From: JAIVJZ01 sp035645695
Lineage (GTDB): Bacteria > Acidobacteriota > Blastocatellia > Pyrinomonadales > Pyrinomonadaceae
Direction of reading: 5' to 3'
Assembly: GCA_035645695.1 (NCBI GenBank)
Contig: DASQMC010000028.1
Location: forward strand, 1 to 64,000
Length of the DNA: 64,000 nt
Position 1 is the stretch's first letter. Every line of letters starts with the position of its first letter. Below the pieces are notes generated by a model. That model was given only the letters and a program-made list of their open reading frames with translations. It did not search any database and was not told where the DNA came from. The translations under genes and the position numbers were made by a program. This document shows, in pieces, positions 26,435 through 35,237 of this stretch.

Positions 26435-28993
26435 ATGGAAATACTGGATCATAACTACGTCAATATCGAAGAAGAGATGCGGCGTTCGTATCTCGACTAC
26501 GCGATGTCGGTCATCATCGGGCGCGCGCTGCCCGACGTGCGCGACGGCTTCAAGCCCGTCCACCGCCGCGTGCTCTGGGCGATGAACGAACTCGGCAACC
26601 AGCACAACAAGGCTTACAAAAAGAGCGCGCGCATCGTCGGCGACGTGATCGGTAAGTATCACCCGCACGGCGACTCGGCCGTCTACGACACCATCGTCCG
26701 CATGGCGCAGGACTTCTCCATGCGCTACCCGCTCATCGACGGCCAGGGCAACTTCGGCTCCGTTGACGGCGACTCGGCCGCCGCTATGCGCTACACCGAA
26801 GCGCGCATGTCGCGCCTGACGAGCGAAATCCTCGCCGACATCGAGAAGGAGACCGTCGACTTTCAACCGAACTACGATGAGTCGCTTTCCGAGCCGAGGG
26901 TGATGCCCGCGCGCGTGCCGAATCTGCTCCTGAACGGTTCGGGTGGCATCGCCGTCGGCATGGCGACGAACATCCCGCCGCACAACTTAAACGAGATCGT
27001 CGAGGCAACAATCGCCGTGATCCGCAAGCCCGCGATCAAAGATGAGGAACTGCTCAAGATCGTTCCCGGCCCCGACTTCCCGACCGCCGGGTTCATCTAC
27101 GGGCGCGCCGGAATCCGTTCCGCTTACCTGACCGGGCGCGGCATCATTCAGATGCGCGCGCGCGCAGGCATCGACCGCATCGGGCGCGGCACGACCGAAC
27201 GCGACGCCATCATCATCACCGAAATTCCCTTTCAGGTGAACAAGGCGCGGCTCATCGAACGCATCGCCGAACTCGTCAACGAAAAGAAGATCGAAGGCAT
27301 CTCCGATCTTCGCGACGAAAGCGACCGTAACGGCATGCGCATCGTCGTCGAACTCAAGCGCGATTCGGTTCCGCAGATCGTCCTGAACAAGCTCTACAAG
27401 ATGACGCCGATGCAGTCTTCGTTCGGCGTGATCAACCTGGCAATCGTCGAAGGCCAGCCACGCGTGCTCACCCTGAAGCAGATGCTCGAAGCCTTCGTGG
27501 ACTTTCGCCGCGAGGTCGTGCGTCGCCGCACCGAGTACGAACTGCGCAAGGCGCGCGCCCGCGCGCACATCCTCGAAGGTCTCAACAAGGCCATCGACGC
27601 GCTCGACTACATCATCCCCCTTATCCGCAACGCCTCGTCCGTGGACGAGGCGCGCGCATGGCTCACGGGGCACACGGAGAAGATGGGCGAAGGCCGCGCG
27701 TGGAAGGGCATCCCGGCCGAACTGACGCAGGCCGGATTCATCTCGAAGCTGCAAAAAGTGATCGGGCGTTTGCAATTCTCCGAGGCTCAGGCGCAATCCA
27801 TTCTCGACCTGCAACTGCGTCGCCTGTCCGCGCTCGAACGGCAGAAGATTCTCGACGAGTATGAGGCCGTCATCAAGTTCATCGCCGAACTCGAAGAGAT
27901 TCTCGCCAACGAATCGTCGTTGCGCCGCGTCATCGTGAGCGAACTCGAAGAGGTGCGGAAATTGTTCGGCGATAAACGCCGGACGGAGATCATCGACGAG
28001 GGCGTCGAACTCACCATCGAAGACATGATCGCCGACGAGGAAGTGGCGATCACGATCACTAACTCCGGCTACATCAAGCGCACGCCCGTCTCGTCTTACC
28101 AGCGACAGGGGCGCGGCGGCAAGGGACGCTTCGGCGCGGCGCCCAAGAACGGCGATTTCGTCGAACACATCTTCACCGCCTCGACGCATGATTACATCAT
28201 GATCTTCACCGACAACGGGCAGGTCTTCAAGTTGAAGGTTCACGAGATACCGGACGCGCCGACGCACGCGCGCGGCAAGGCCGTCGTCAATCTCATCAAC
28301 ATCCCTTCGACGCGAAAACTCGCCGGGGTCGTCCCCGTCAAAGAGTTTTCCGAAGGCAGCTACGTGGTGATGGTCACGCGCAAAGGGGTGATCAAGAAAA
28401 CGGCGCTCTCGGATTTCCAAAACATACGCACGAACGGCATCAACGCCATCAACATCGACGACGGCGACGAACTGCTCGACGTGGTGCTGACCGACGGCAC
28501 GAAGCGCATCTTCATCGCCACGAACAACGGCCTCGCCATCCGCTTTGACGAGGCTGACGTGCGCCCGATGGGTCGCGCGACGCGCGGCGTGCGCGGCATC
28601 GATCTGCGTAAAGACGATTTCGTCGTCAGCCTGTGCGCCGTCTCGGCAGGCGACAGCGAGCGGATGCTCTCCGTCTCCGAGCAGGGCTTCGGCAAGCAGA
28701 CGCCGATCACGATCTATCGCCTGCAATCGCGCGGCGGCAAGGGCGTCATAAACATGAAGGCGACGCCCAAGACCGGCAAAGTGGTGGCCGTCTTCCCCGT
28801 CGAAGACGACTCCGAGATCATGATCATCACGGAGCAGGCCAAGCTCATCCGCATCGAAGCGAACGACATTCGCAAGACCGGGCGCAGCGCGCAGGGCGTT
28901 CGTCTCATCAAGTGCGACGGCGGCGACAGGGTGACGAGCGCGTCGCTGCTCGCGGCCACGGGTGAAGAGGAAGCCGCGACCGTCGCCGAGTAA
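26435..28993 (+). CDS. gyrA: DNA gyrase subunit A
   Basis: 852 residues, the usual length. The catalytic Tyr is Tyr120 in AAMRYTEARM. The quinolone-resistance region reads HPHGDSAVYD, with Ser81 and Asp85 as in drug-sensitive gyrases. A GyrA box QRQGRGGKGRFG in the C-terminal pinwheel domain marks a gyrase rather than topoisomerase IV. The enzyme introduces negative supercoils as a tetramer with GyrB, whose gene is not in this window. ATG 26435 is used; an open frame seven codons upstream lacks support. A consensus-like promoter lies at 26138-26166 and an intrinsic terminator at 29019-29054. Confidence 0.97.
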   Translation: MEILDHNYVNIEEEMRRSYLDYAMSVIIGRALPDVRDGFKPVHRRVLWAMNELGNQHNKAYKKSARIVGDVIGKYHPHGDSAVYDTIVRMAQDFSMRYPLIDGQGNFGSVDGDSAAAMRYTEARMSRLTSEILADIEKETVDFQPNYDESLSEPRVMPARVPNLLLNGSGGIAVGMATNIPPHNLNEIVEATIAVIRKPAIKDEELLKIVPGPDFPTAGFIYGRAGIRSAYLTGRGIIQMRARAGIDRIGRGTTERDAIIITEIPFQVNKARLIERIAELVNEKKIEGISDLRDESDRNGMRIVVELKRDSVPQIVLNKLYKMTPMQSSFGVINLAIVEGQPRVLTLKQMLEAFVDFRREVVRRRTEYELRKARARAHILEGLNKAIDALDYIIPLIRNASSVDEARAWLTGHTEKMGEGRAWKGIPAELTQAGFISKLQKVIGRLQFSEAQAQSILDLQLRRLSALERQKILDEYEAVIKFIAELEEILANESSLRRVIVSELEEVRKLFGDKRRTEIIDEGVELTIEDMIADEEVAITITNSGYIKRTPVSSYQRQGRGGKGRFGAAPKNGDFVEHIFTASTHDYIMIFTDNGQVFKLKVHEIPDAPTHARGKAVVNLINIPSTRKLAGVVPVKEFSEGSYVVMVTRKGVIKKTALSDFQNIRTNGINAINIDDGDELLDVVLTDGTKRIFIATNNGLAIRFDEADVRPMGRATRGVRGIDLRKDDFVVSLCAVSAGDSERMLSVSEQGFGKQTPITIYRLQSRGGKGVINMKATPKTGKVVAVFPVEDDSEIMIITEQAKLIRIEANDIRKTGRSAQGVRLIKCDGGDRVTSASLLAATGEEEAATVAE

Positions 28994-29018
28994 GCCCGGT
29001 CACAACTGCCACGAAAAA

Positions 29019-29054
29019 ACTCCCGCTCAACAATCGTTGAGCGGGAGTTTTTTT
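29019..29054. terminator. intrinsic terminator after gyrA (bidirectional)
   Basis: ACTCCCGCTCAA (29019-29030) pairs with TTGAGCGGGAGT (29037-29048) around a 6-base loop, followed by T-rich 29048-29054. The A-run before the stem (29014-29018) allows it to work also for the minus-strand serine hydrolase that ends at 29107. Confidence 0.9.
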
Positions 29055-29106
29055 GCGTCGCGGCGGGGCTGCCAAAAACTCGCCCGTTGACGGCCGCGCT
29101 TTTCGC

Positions 29107-30588
29107 CTATTGCCCGGCCAGGATCAACTCCTGCATTTTGCGGCTGACGGGCTGCGAGCTGCCGCTATAGTTGGACATGACGATGGCGGTGTAGCCGCTG
29201 TCGAGAAACATGTCCAGATTTGAACTGATTCCGGGGAAGCCGCCGCTGTGGCCGACGATGCGATGTTTCGTGTCGACGCCGAAGCCGAAGCCGTACCGGG
29301 GCGAATTGAGATCGGGCTTGGCCGAGGTCAACTGGCGGACGTAATCCGCGCCGACCAGTTTGTTCGCGCGCAGCGCCGCGTCGAACTTCAATAAATCGCC
29401 GACCGTCGAATAGCCGCCGCCCGCCGGGCCGCCGCGGATAACGTGCTGGAAGACGTTGTTGCGGAAGCGCGCCGTGCCGTCTTCGTTGAACTCCTTCTGG
29501 TAGCCGACGGCGAGGTTGGGCGTGACGAGATCGAGTTCGTAAGCGTCGGTGTTCGTCATCCCGGCAGGCTTGTAAATGTTTTCGCGAACGTAATCGAAAT
29601 AACTTTGCCCGGTCACGCGCTCGATAACCGCGCCGAGCGCGAGCATCCCGGTGTTGCTGTAAGCCCATTTCGTTCCCGGCTCGAAGGCGAGCGTCTCGCC
29701 CTCGGCGAGTTTCATCATGTCGTCAACGCTGCGAAAGCGCGCGCGCGACGACTCCATGAATTTCCGATTGAAGTAACTGCCGAGGCCGGACGTGTGCGTC
29801 AGCAGGTGCTTGATCTTGATCTTCTGCGCCGCCTCTTTCGACGGGAACTCGGGGAGGAACTTCGCGAGCGGGTCTTCAAACGAGAGCTTGCCGCGTTCGG
29901 CGAGTTGCGCGATGGCGACCGCCGTGAACATCTTGTTCATCGAGCCGAGGTTGAACTTCGTGTCCGCGCGATTCGCGACGCGGAAATCCTTGCTCGCCTC
30001 GCCGTAAGCCTTCTCGAAAAGAACCTTGCCGTCCTTCGCCAGAAGCACTGCGCCGGAGAACACGTCGGCCTCCGCCAGCTTCTGCACAAAGGCTTCGAGT
30101 TCGCGCGCCCGCTCGGCATCCGTCAACTTCCGCGCGGCTCGCTCGCCGGCGGGCGCTTTCGGTGGGCGCATGCCGATGCCCGTGATGCGGTGGGGTGCGT
30201 TCGGCTCGACGCTCAACCCGAGAGCCAGCCAATCGTCGGTCAACTTCGCGCGCAGGAGCGCGGTTGCCTCCGTCGCGCCGCTGCTGTCCTGAATTTCGCG
30301 AAACTCGACGCCGCGCGTGCGGTCGCGGAGTTGAGCGATGAAGCTCAGGTGCGCGTTCAACGGCATCTGTGCCAGTTCGCCGCCGTAGTTCTCCTCTATG
30401 AATCTCTTCGTCGCCGCCACGTCCGTCGTGTTGATGATCTTGATCAACTCGACGACGCGCCGCGTGGCCGGGGTTTCCGGCGCGGCTGCTGCGGGCTGCG
30501 CCTGCTGCGCCTGAACGACAACGGACAGACAGGCGAATAACATGGCGGCGCGGGCGTTTGAATTTATGACGGCTGAAAATTTTCTCAT
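29107..30588 (-). CDS. exported serine hydrolase, class C beta-lactamase-like
   Basis: 493 residues with a signal peptide (hydrophobic about 14-28, ...VQAQ). Residues 40-140 form a small domain of the NTF2-like kind that often precedes these hydrolases. The beta-lactamase/transpeptidase-like part has S216-x-x-K219 in GSMNKMF, the YSN motif (Tyr310-Ser311-Asn312) in WAYSNTG, and HSG in VGHSGGF near the C-terminus. Class C members of this group include esterases and DD-peptidases; real beta-lactamase activity is not implied. A ribosome site GGGAGG precedes the ATG. It converges on gyrA with a shared terminator. Confidence 0.87.
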   Translation of the reverse strand: MRKFSAVINSNARAAMLFACLSVVVQAQQAQPAAAAPETPATRRVVELIKIINTTDVAATKRFIEENYGGELAQMPLNAHLSFIAQLRDRTRGVEFREIQDSSGATEATALLRAKLTDDWLALGLSVEPNAPHRITGIGMRPPKAPAGERAARKLTDAERARELEAFVQKLAEADVFSGAVLLAKDGKVLFEKAYGEASKDFRVANRADTKFNLGSMNKMFTAVAIAQLAERGKLSFEDPLAKFLPEFPSKEAAQKIKIKHLLTHTSGLGSYFNRKFMESSRARFRSVDDMMKLAEGETLAFEPGTKWAYSNTGMLALGAVIERVTGQSYFDYVRENIYKPAGMTNTDAYELDLVTPNLAVGYQKEFNEDGTARFRNNVFQHVIRGGPAGGGYSTVGDLLKFDAALRANKLVGADYVRQLTSAKPDLNSPRYGFGFGVDTKHRIVGHSGGFPGISSNLDMFLDSGYTAIVMSNYSGSSQPVSRKMQELILAGQ

Positions 30589-30937
30589 CCCTTAACTATC
30601 CTCCCTCGTGTGGGGTTCGCGCTCGACGCGCTTTTTATTCTCGTTCTTAGCGTGCGCGAAAGACGCTTGGCGGAAGGCGCCGCCTGACGGGGCGCACGCG
30701 TTGTCGCCGCAGATTGCCGTGTGCGTTTGTTTTAATTTACCGGCGGCCGGCCGGAGTCGTGTTTCAGTCATAATTACGGCGGGGGCAGGAAGTAGTTCCA
30801 AGTTTTCGCGCGTTCGAGAACCAACGCAAGTGGCGATGGCAAGTGTTTAAGTGAGAGTAAGGCGGCGGGGTAATTGTAGAGAGGCAGGCCGCTGCCCCTC
30901 TACAATTTTACCAGGACGGATGAAGGTGCGCGGCGAT
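30589..30937. other. intergenic region with a 16-bp hairpin
   Basis: No gene supported. A near-perfect hairpin, AATTGTAGAGAGGCAG (30872-30887) with its complement (30892-30907, one mismatch) and a 4-base loop, lies 31 bases after the carbonic anhydrase stop (minus strand), where it may end that transcript although the T-run is weak. The rest, toward the serine hydrolase start, shows no clear promoter. Confidence 0.5.
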
Positions 30938-31582
30938 TCAATTCGAGGGTGTCACCGCGCTTTTGTATTTCGCGTAGAGTTCATCCTGACATCTGATGCA
31001 TATGTCCAACTCGCGCAGGAGGCCGTCTTCAAGGCCGTAAATACAACCGTGTACGGCCAACTCCTGCCCGCGCGCCCAGGCGTTTTGGACGATGGTCGTC
31101 CGGCTCACGTTCAAGACCTGCTCGATGACGTTCAACTCGCAGAGCCTACGCAATCGCTCGTCGTCGTCGCCGAGCGCGGCGAGCGACGCCGCGTGCTGGT
31201 GCTTCACGTCCTGCACGTGCCTGAGCCAGTTGTCGATCAAGCCGTGACTGCTGTTTTCGAGCGCGACGCGCACGCCGCCGCAGCCGTAGTGGCCGCATAC
31301 GATGACGTGCTCCACCTTGAGCACGTCCACGGCGTACTGGATCACCGAGAGGCAGTTGAGGTCTGTATGCACCACGACGTTCGCGACGTTGCGGTGGACG
31401 AACAACTCCCCCGGCATCATGCCGACGATCTGGTTCGCGGGCACGCGGCTGTCCGAGCAGCCGATCCATAGATATTTCGGGGTCTGCTGTTGCGAGAGCA
31501 GGTTGAAGAAATCGGGGTCGGCCGCCTTGATTTTTTCCGCCCACGCACGATTGCGCGCGAGCAGGTTGTCCAAATTTTTCAT
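30938..31582 (-). CDS. beta-class carbonic anhydrase
   Basis: 214 residues from ATG 31582. The zinc site is in the same positions as in E. coli Can: Cys42, Asp44 and Arg46 (GCSDSR), His98 and Cys101 (CGHYGCGG). Interconverts CO2 and bicarbonate, supplying bicarbonate for carboxylases. The frame is open further upstream but lacks similarity. It is the last gene of a LON-domain/moaX/carbonic-anhydrase operon: moaX stops 4 bases before its start. Confidence 0.93.
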   Translation of the reverse strand: MKNLDNLLARNRAWAEKIKAADPDFFNLLSQQQTPKYLWIGCSDSRVPANQIVGMMPGELFVHRNVANVVVHTDLNCLSVIQYAVDVLKVEHVIVCGHYGCGGVRVALENSSHGLIDNWLRHVQDVKHQHAASLAALGDDDERLRRLCELNVIEQVLNVSRTTIVQNAWARGQELAVHGCIYGLEDGLLRELDICIRCQDELYAKYKSAVTPSN

Positions 31583-31586
31583 CTTC

Positions 31587-32363
31587 TTAAATGACCGGCG
31601 CGCCTTCGCCTTCAACCCAGACTTCGCCGCCGGCGAAAAACTCCTTTTTCCAGATTGGTACAGTGCGTTTGAGTTCACGGATCGCCCACTCGCAGGCTTC
31701 GAAAGCGGCGCGCCGGTGCGGGGCGCTCACGGAGATGACGACCGAAGTTTCGCCGATCTCCAGACGCCCCGTGCGATGCACGATGCCGACGTGCGCGATC
31801 TCGAAATTTTCATGCGCCCGCCGCACGAGGCCGCGCATCTCGCTCAAGGCCATCGGCGCATAGGCTTCGTAGACGAGATAAAGCGTCTCGCCACGCCCGC
31901 GCGTAAACCTGCGCGCGTAACCGTCGAGCGTGACGGTTGCGCCGCAACGCGGCGGCACTACGCGTCGCGCGACCGCGCCGACGTTAATCGGTTCGGTCGT
32001 GAGTTCAAAAAAATCTTCCCCGGCCGCGTCGCGCTCCTCGTCGTGCGCCCCGGCGTCCGCCCCCGATCCGCCGCTAACGGGCGGGAAGATGGCGATCTCG
32101 TCTCCGGCGCGCACCTCTGCTTCCCCGCGCGTGTATTCCTCGTTGACCGCGACGAGCAGTGATCGACCGAAACGCCGTAGCGCGGGGTGCGCGTTCAGGA
32201 CTTCCTCGAAGACGCTCGCGGACGTGGCGGGCGCGCTCACTTCGAGTTGTTCCTCTTCGCGCCCTGTCTCTTCGCGCGCCGCGCCGAAATAGAGCAGCCG
32301 CACGCGGATCGTCTGCCGCGCCTCTGCCGCTGGTGTCATGTGATCGTCGCCCGCGTGAGTCAT
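31587..32363 (-). CDS. moaX: MoaD-MoaE fusion (molybdopterin synthase)
   Basis: 258 residues. Residues about 18-99 are a MoaD-like ubiquitin fold (RVRLLYFGAARE) ending in PPVSGG, whose Gly98-Gly99 would carry the thiocarboxylate. A 15-residue linker leads to a MoaE domain (about 115-258) with GATVTL near the start, VGIVHRTGRLEIG, SAPHRRAAFEA and WKKEFF, the last containing the catalytic Lys. Together they turn cyclic pyranopterin monophosphate into molybdopterin. In the fusion the MoaD C-terminus is not free, so cleavage after GG is required for normal sulfur transfer; the mycobacterial fusion MoaX is known to be cut there. Overlaps the LON-domain gene by 4 bases (ATGA). Confidence 0.88.
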   Translation of the reverse strand: MTHAGDDHMTPAAEARQTIRVRLLYFGAAREETGREEEQLEVSAPATSASVFEEVLNAHPALRRFGRSLLVAVNEEYTRGEAEVRAGDEIAIFPPVSGGSGADAGAHDEERDAAGEDFFELTTEPINVGAVARRVVPPRCGATVTLDGYARRFTRGRGETLYLVYEAYAPMALSEMRGLVRRAHENFEIAHVGIVHRTGRLEIGETSVVISVSAPHRRAAFEACEWAIRELKRTVPIWKKEFFAGGEVWVEGEGAPVI

Positions 32364-33064
32364 GGTTCGAGGTTCGGATGTTTGCCGCCGTGGCCGTTGC
32401 CTTTAGCGAGTTTATGCGTGCGCGCGCGTTCTTCGTAGTTGACGACTACTTGCGAGAGCAGATTAGAGATGCGTTCGAGTCTCTCCGCGCCGGAGCGCAA
32501 TTCGAGGAGCGACTGCCTGGCCTCGGCGTCGAGTTCCATCGCGGCGGCGATGAGGAAAGAGAGGCGTTCGGGTTCCGCGTCGGGCAGATCGGGGAGGGCG
32601 GCGCGGTCGTCGTTCAGGGCGCGCACGGCGCGTGCGATGCGCGTGAAGAGTTCTGACACCTGACGCGCGAGCGCTTTGAGCGCTTCCGCGTCCTCGCGCT
32701 CGTCTTCAAAAAACTCGACCCTGCCGACCAGATAAGGCTCGCCCGCTTCGACGTATTCCATGAGGCGGTAGCGTGTGAGGCCGAGGGTCAGAATGTTTGA
32801 ACGCCCGTCGGGCAGGAGTTGCGCCTCGACGATTTCCGCCGCGCAACCGATGTGGCCGATGGGCGGGCGCGTGTTGGTCGCCGTGTTCAAGTCGAAGTAA
32901 GACAACCCGAACAGGTTATTCCCCGCGCGCACGTCCGCGAGCATCCGGCGGTAGCGCTCCTCGAAGATGTGGAGCGGCAACGGCACGCCCGGAAACAGCA
33001 CCAGCGGCAGCGGAAACAACGGCAACTCGCTGACGCCGCGCACTCTCTCGAAAGATTCATTCAT
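32360..33064 (-). CDS. LON-substrate-binding-domain protein (no protease)
   Basis: 234 residues with a LON N-terminal domain only: LPLFPLPLVLFPGVPLPLHI near the start, FEERYRRML, and GHIGCAAEIVEAQLLPDGR. There is no ATPase or protease part, so it is a stand-alone LON_substr_bdg protein (COG2802 type) of unknown role. It is the first gene of a three-gene operon; its stop overlaps the moaX start (ATGA). The ATG at 33064 is adjacent to a family D-like repeat, so the promoter must lie in or beyond it. Confidence 0.85.
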   Translation of the reverse strand: MNESFERVRGVSELPLFPLPLVLFPGVPLPLHIFEERYRRMLADVRAGNNLFGLSYFDLNTATNTRPPIGHIGCAAEIVEAQLLPDGRSNILTLGLTRYRLMEYVEAGEPYLVGRVEFFEDEREDAEALKALARQVSELFTRIARAVRALNDDRAALPDLPDAEPERLSFLIAAAMELDAEARQSLLELRSGAERLERISNLLSQVVVNYEERARTHKLAKGNGHGGKHPNLEP

Positions 33065-33069
33065 GTTGG

Positions 33070-33148
33070 AACGGTGACGAGCGACGAGTGATAAATGACA
33101 AGCCGGAACAGGTTTTAAGTTTCAACTCGTCAGGTGTCACTCGCCACT
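33070..33148. repeat. degenerate family D-like palindrome
   Basis: GTGACGAGCGACGAGTGAT (33073-33091) faces TCACTCGCCAC and related units (33129-33148), with a loose central part. The right arm contains the stop and last five codons of the sbcD-like gene. The arms are less perfect than in other copies. Confidence 0.65.
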
Positions 33149-34590
33149 GCTTTCAATGCGTTTCGTTCGATGGCTTGCAGCGCGCCCGCGGAGGCGACCG
33201 TGAGTTCCCCCTCGTCGGCCGCCGTTAGTTCCCCCTCGTCGGCCGCGCTCGCGGCGGCGGTGGCGGCTGCAATCGCGTTTTCCCCTGCCCCGTTTGCGGA
33301 TGCGCCGTTTGCGTGTTCGGCGGCGAGTTCGAGTTGTTGTTCGATGAGGCTCAGGATTTTTTCGGGCGACTCTTCGCCGAGCGCGAGGCGCTTGGCTTCG
33401 AGCGTGAGCGCGGCCATGTCGTGGGCGCGGGAGCGGAAGCGTATGTCGCGCGTGATGAGGTCTTCGATGATGCGGCGTTCGCGCACCTGACGCGACGCGT
33501 CCGAGTCGAGACCGGCGGCGACGGCGTATTCGACGGGCACGCTGCGGTTGCTGATCATGATGTGGAGCGCGCCGGTCGAAGCGCGCGCCTCTTCGCGCAT
33601 GCGCGGGATGTCGAGCAGGGAGTTTTTGAAACCGAGGTGGCCGCGCAGGTTGATCTCGATGATCGGCGCGGGCTGCGCGTCGTCGCGTTCGGCGTCGTGC
33701 GTGCGCGCTTCGAGGCGGATCACTTCCATCACGCCCGCGTGTACGGCGTCCGCATCGGCCGCGCCTGACACGTCGAAGTTGAGACGTTGAAACGGCCGCT
33801 GGATGTAGTCGCGCGAGTGGTTGGCGTTGATGCGCCGCTGTTCGTCTACCTCGACGAGGTAGAGGCCGCGCTCCTCTTTGAACTCATCAATCGTGCAGGC
33901 TTCGAGCGAGCCGGGATTGAAAGCCCAGTCCTCGATCTCGAAACGCTTGTGCGTGTGGCCGAGCGCGACGTAATCGACGAGCGTGCGCAATTCCTTCATG
34001 CGCGAGATCGAGAGCGCCGGGATATTCGGGCGGTTGAGTTGGCCTTCAACGTCCGTGTGCAGCATCAGGATGTTGAATAACTCTTCGCCGCGCGCGCGCC
34101 TGAGCGCGTCCACGACGAGCGGCACGGCGGCATTCGTGGAGGTGCCGAACCAGTGCGTGCCGAAGATGCGCGCCCCCGCGATGTCTATGTATGAGCCGCT
34201 GCGTTCCTCTTCGTTCCAGGGGACGAGGTTAAAGCCGTCGCGGGTGTCCGGCTCCAACAGGATGAGATAGCCCCACTGCGAGAGCGAGCGCATCCAACTG
34301 AAACGATTGACGGCGTCGGATTCGTGCTGGTCGTGATTGCCTTCGATGGCGACGACGGGAATGCCCGCCTCCCGCAATATGCTCAGGCCGATGATGGCAT
34401 GGTTCATCGCCTGCGGGTCAACTTTGCGCGAGTTGAAGAAATCGCCGCAGATGAGCACGAAGTCAACGGCGTTCGGCAGCGCGTGGCGGACGATCACGTC
34501 GCTCCACGCGCGAAAAAAGTCGGCCGTGCGCTCCTCCACGTTGTAGCGCCGGCAGCCGAGATGTATGTCCGCAAGATGAAGAAATTTCAT
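33130..34590 (-). CDS. sbcD: SbcD/Mre11-like exonuclease
   Basis: 486 residues from ATG 34590. The metallophosphoesterase motifs are DIHLG (Asp8, His10), GDFF (Asp50), GNHD (Asn85, His86) and later GHTH (ALGHTHKRF). The N-terminal nuclease part is followed by a cap domain and an Ala-rich C-terminal tail with a duplicated ADEGELT unit. With SbcC/Rad50 such enzymes cut hairpins and ends blocked by protein. The only SbcC-like sequence here is 33 kb away. The last residues ASDT and the stop are formed by a repeat arm. A TATAAT box lies at 34662-34667. Confidence 0.85.
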   Translation of the reverse strand: MKFLHLADIHLGCRRYNVEERTADFFRAWSDVIVRHALPNAVDFVLICGDFFNSRKVDPQAMNHAIIGLSILREAGIPVVAIEGNHDQHESDAVNRFSWMRSLSQWGYLILLEPDTRDGFNLVPWNEEERSGSYIDIAGARIFGTHWFGTSTNAAVPLVVDALRRARGEELFNILMLHTDVEGQLNRPNIPALSISRMKELRTLVDYVALGHTHKRFEIEDWAFNPGSLEACTIDEFKEERGLYLVEVDEQRRINANHSRDYIQRPFQRLNFDVSGAADADAVHAGVMEVIRLEARTHDAERDDAQPAPIIEINLRGHLGFKNSLLDIPRMREEARASTGALHIMISNRSVPVEYAVAAGLDSDASRQVRERRIIEDLITRDIRFRSRAHDMAALTLEAKRLALGEESPEKILSLIEQQLELAAEHANGASANGAGENAIAAATAAASAADEGELTAADEGELTVASAGALQAIERNALKAVASDT

Positions 34591-34661
34591 AATAATCACG
34601 GCGACGCGCACGGGTATCGAAGCACCACGGGGGCAACGAACATGCGCGCTTTCGTGTGACT

Positions 34662-34667
34662 ATTATA
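34662..34667 (-). promoter_or_regulatory. -10 box of the sbcD promoter
   Basis: TATAAT on the minus strand (34667-34662), 72 bases before the sbcD ATG. The -35 region would lie in the family D palindrome; no strong match was found (best TGTTAC with 17-base spacing). Confidence 0.5.
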
Positions 34668-34678
34668 CTGAAAGACGG

Positions 34679-34749
34679 CGACAGGTAACAGGTGATAGGT
34701 GACGGGAAAAACGCTTCGGTTCCGCCGCCCGTCACCTGTCACCCGTCAC
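34679..34749. repeat. family D palindrome upstream of sbcD
   Basis: The left arm contains CGACAGGTAACAGGTGATAG (34679-34698) and runs on to 34706. The right arm (34728-34749) contains GTCACCTGTCACCCGTCAC. Same unit type as at 12467. It overlaps the presumed sbcD promoter region. Confidence 0.85.
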
Positions 34750-34807
34750 AAAAAAAAAGAAGCCCCCGCGACTCTGGGAATGAGTCGAATTTGGAAGCGG
34801 GGGCTTC
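34750..34807 (-). terminator. two-tier intrinsic terminator for the 34977 gene
   Basis: Read on the minus strand: the outer stem GAAGCCCCCGC (34807-34797) with GCGGGGGCTTC (34769-34759), an inner stem CGACTC/GAGTCG inside the loop, then a T-run from the A-tract 34750-34758. It ends transcription of the minus-strand gene at 34977-35192. Confidence 0.85.
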
Positions 34808-34976
34808 GGCTCCGGGCGGCGGCAGAAGGGATGCCGTAATGTGCGCGGAGCACAACGGTCTCTCGTGAAGGGGACGAGAGCCGAACTTGTAAAATCTCTC
34901 AAAGAGCTAAATATACGGGGCGCGGCGATTGGTGGAGGATGACGCCGCGCCCGCGCCTGTGAGGATTAGAGTTCCA

Positions 34977-35192
34977 TCAACGACCGTGTTTGCCTTGCGC
35001 CGCGCGTAACAGGTGTGAGGCCGCGACGGCGTCGCTCATGATCTTGTTGAGGGCATCGATGGCCGGACGCGCGACGTGCTCGGAAATCTTCTTGCGCGCC
35101 AGTTGAAGCAACACCCCGCGTATTTCGGCGGGGGTCAGTTCGCCGTCCGGTCTCTGTTCGTTCTTTTTCAATAACGCTTTCAAAAAACTCAC
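34977..35192 (-). CDS. small hypothetical protein
   Basis: 71 residues, mostly helical and charged (LKALLKKNEQRPDGELTPAEIRGVL). No recognised domain. It starts at GTG 35192 and is followed by a strong terminator, and lies downstream of a receiver gene. It could be a partner of that receiver. Coding status is likely but not certain. Confidence 0.5.
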   Translation of the reverse strand: MSFLKALLKKNEQRPDGELTPAEIRGVLLQLARKKISEHVARPAIDALNKIMSDAVAASHLLRAAQGKHGR

Positions 35193-35237
35193 CGCCTAAG
35201 ATCTATGAGATTAAAGCCCGTTTCATTTCAAAAAAAT

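Noticed and set aside
26987..28726. Long open frame of 579 codons on the minus strand opposite gyrA
   Set aside because: GC-rich codon bias leaves the antisense frame open; the sequence has no recognisable domain and gyrA is certain.
29107..30588. Serine hydrolase considered as an antibiotic-resistance beta-lactamase
   Set aside because: The SxxK, YSN and HSG motifs are shared with esterases and peptidases; nothing points specifically to beta-lactams.
34808..34976. Structured non-coding RNA between the terminator and the 34977 gene
   Set aside because: Only short self-complementary pieces are visible (for example CTCTCGT with ACGAGAG) and no known RNA family was recognised.
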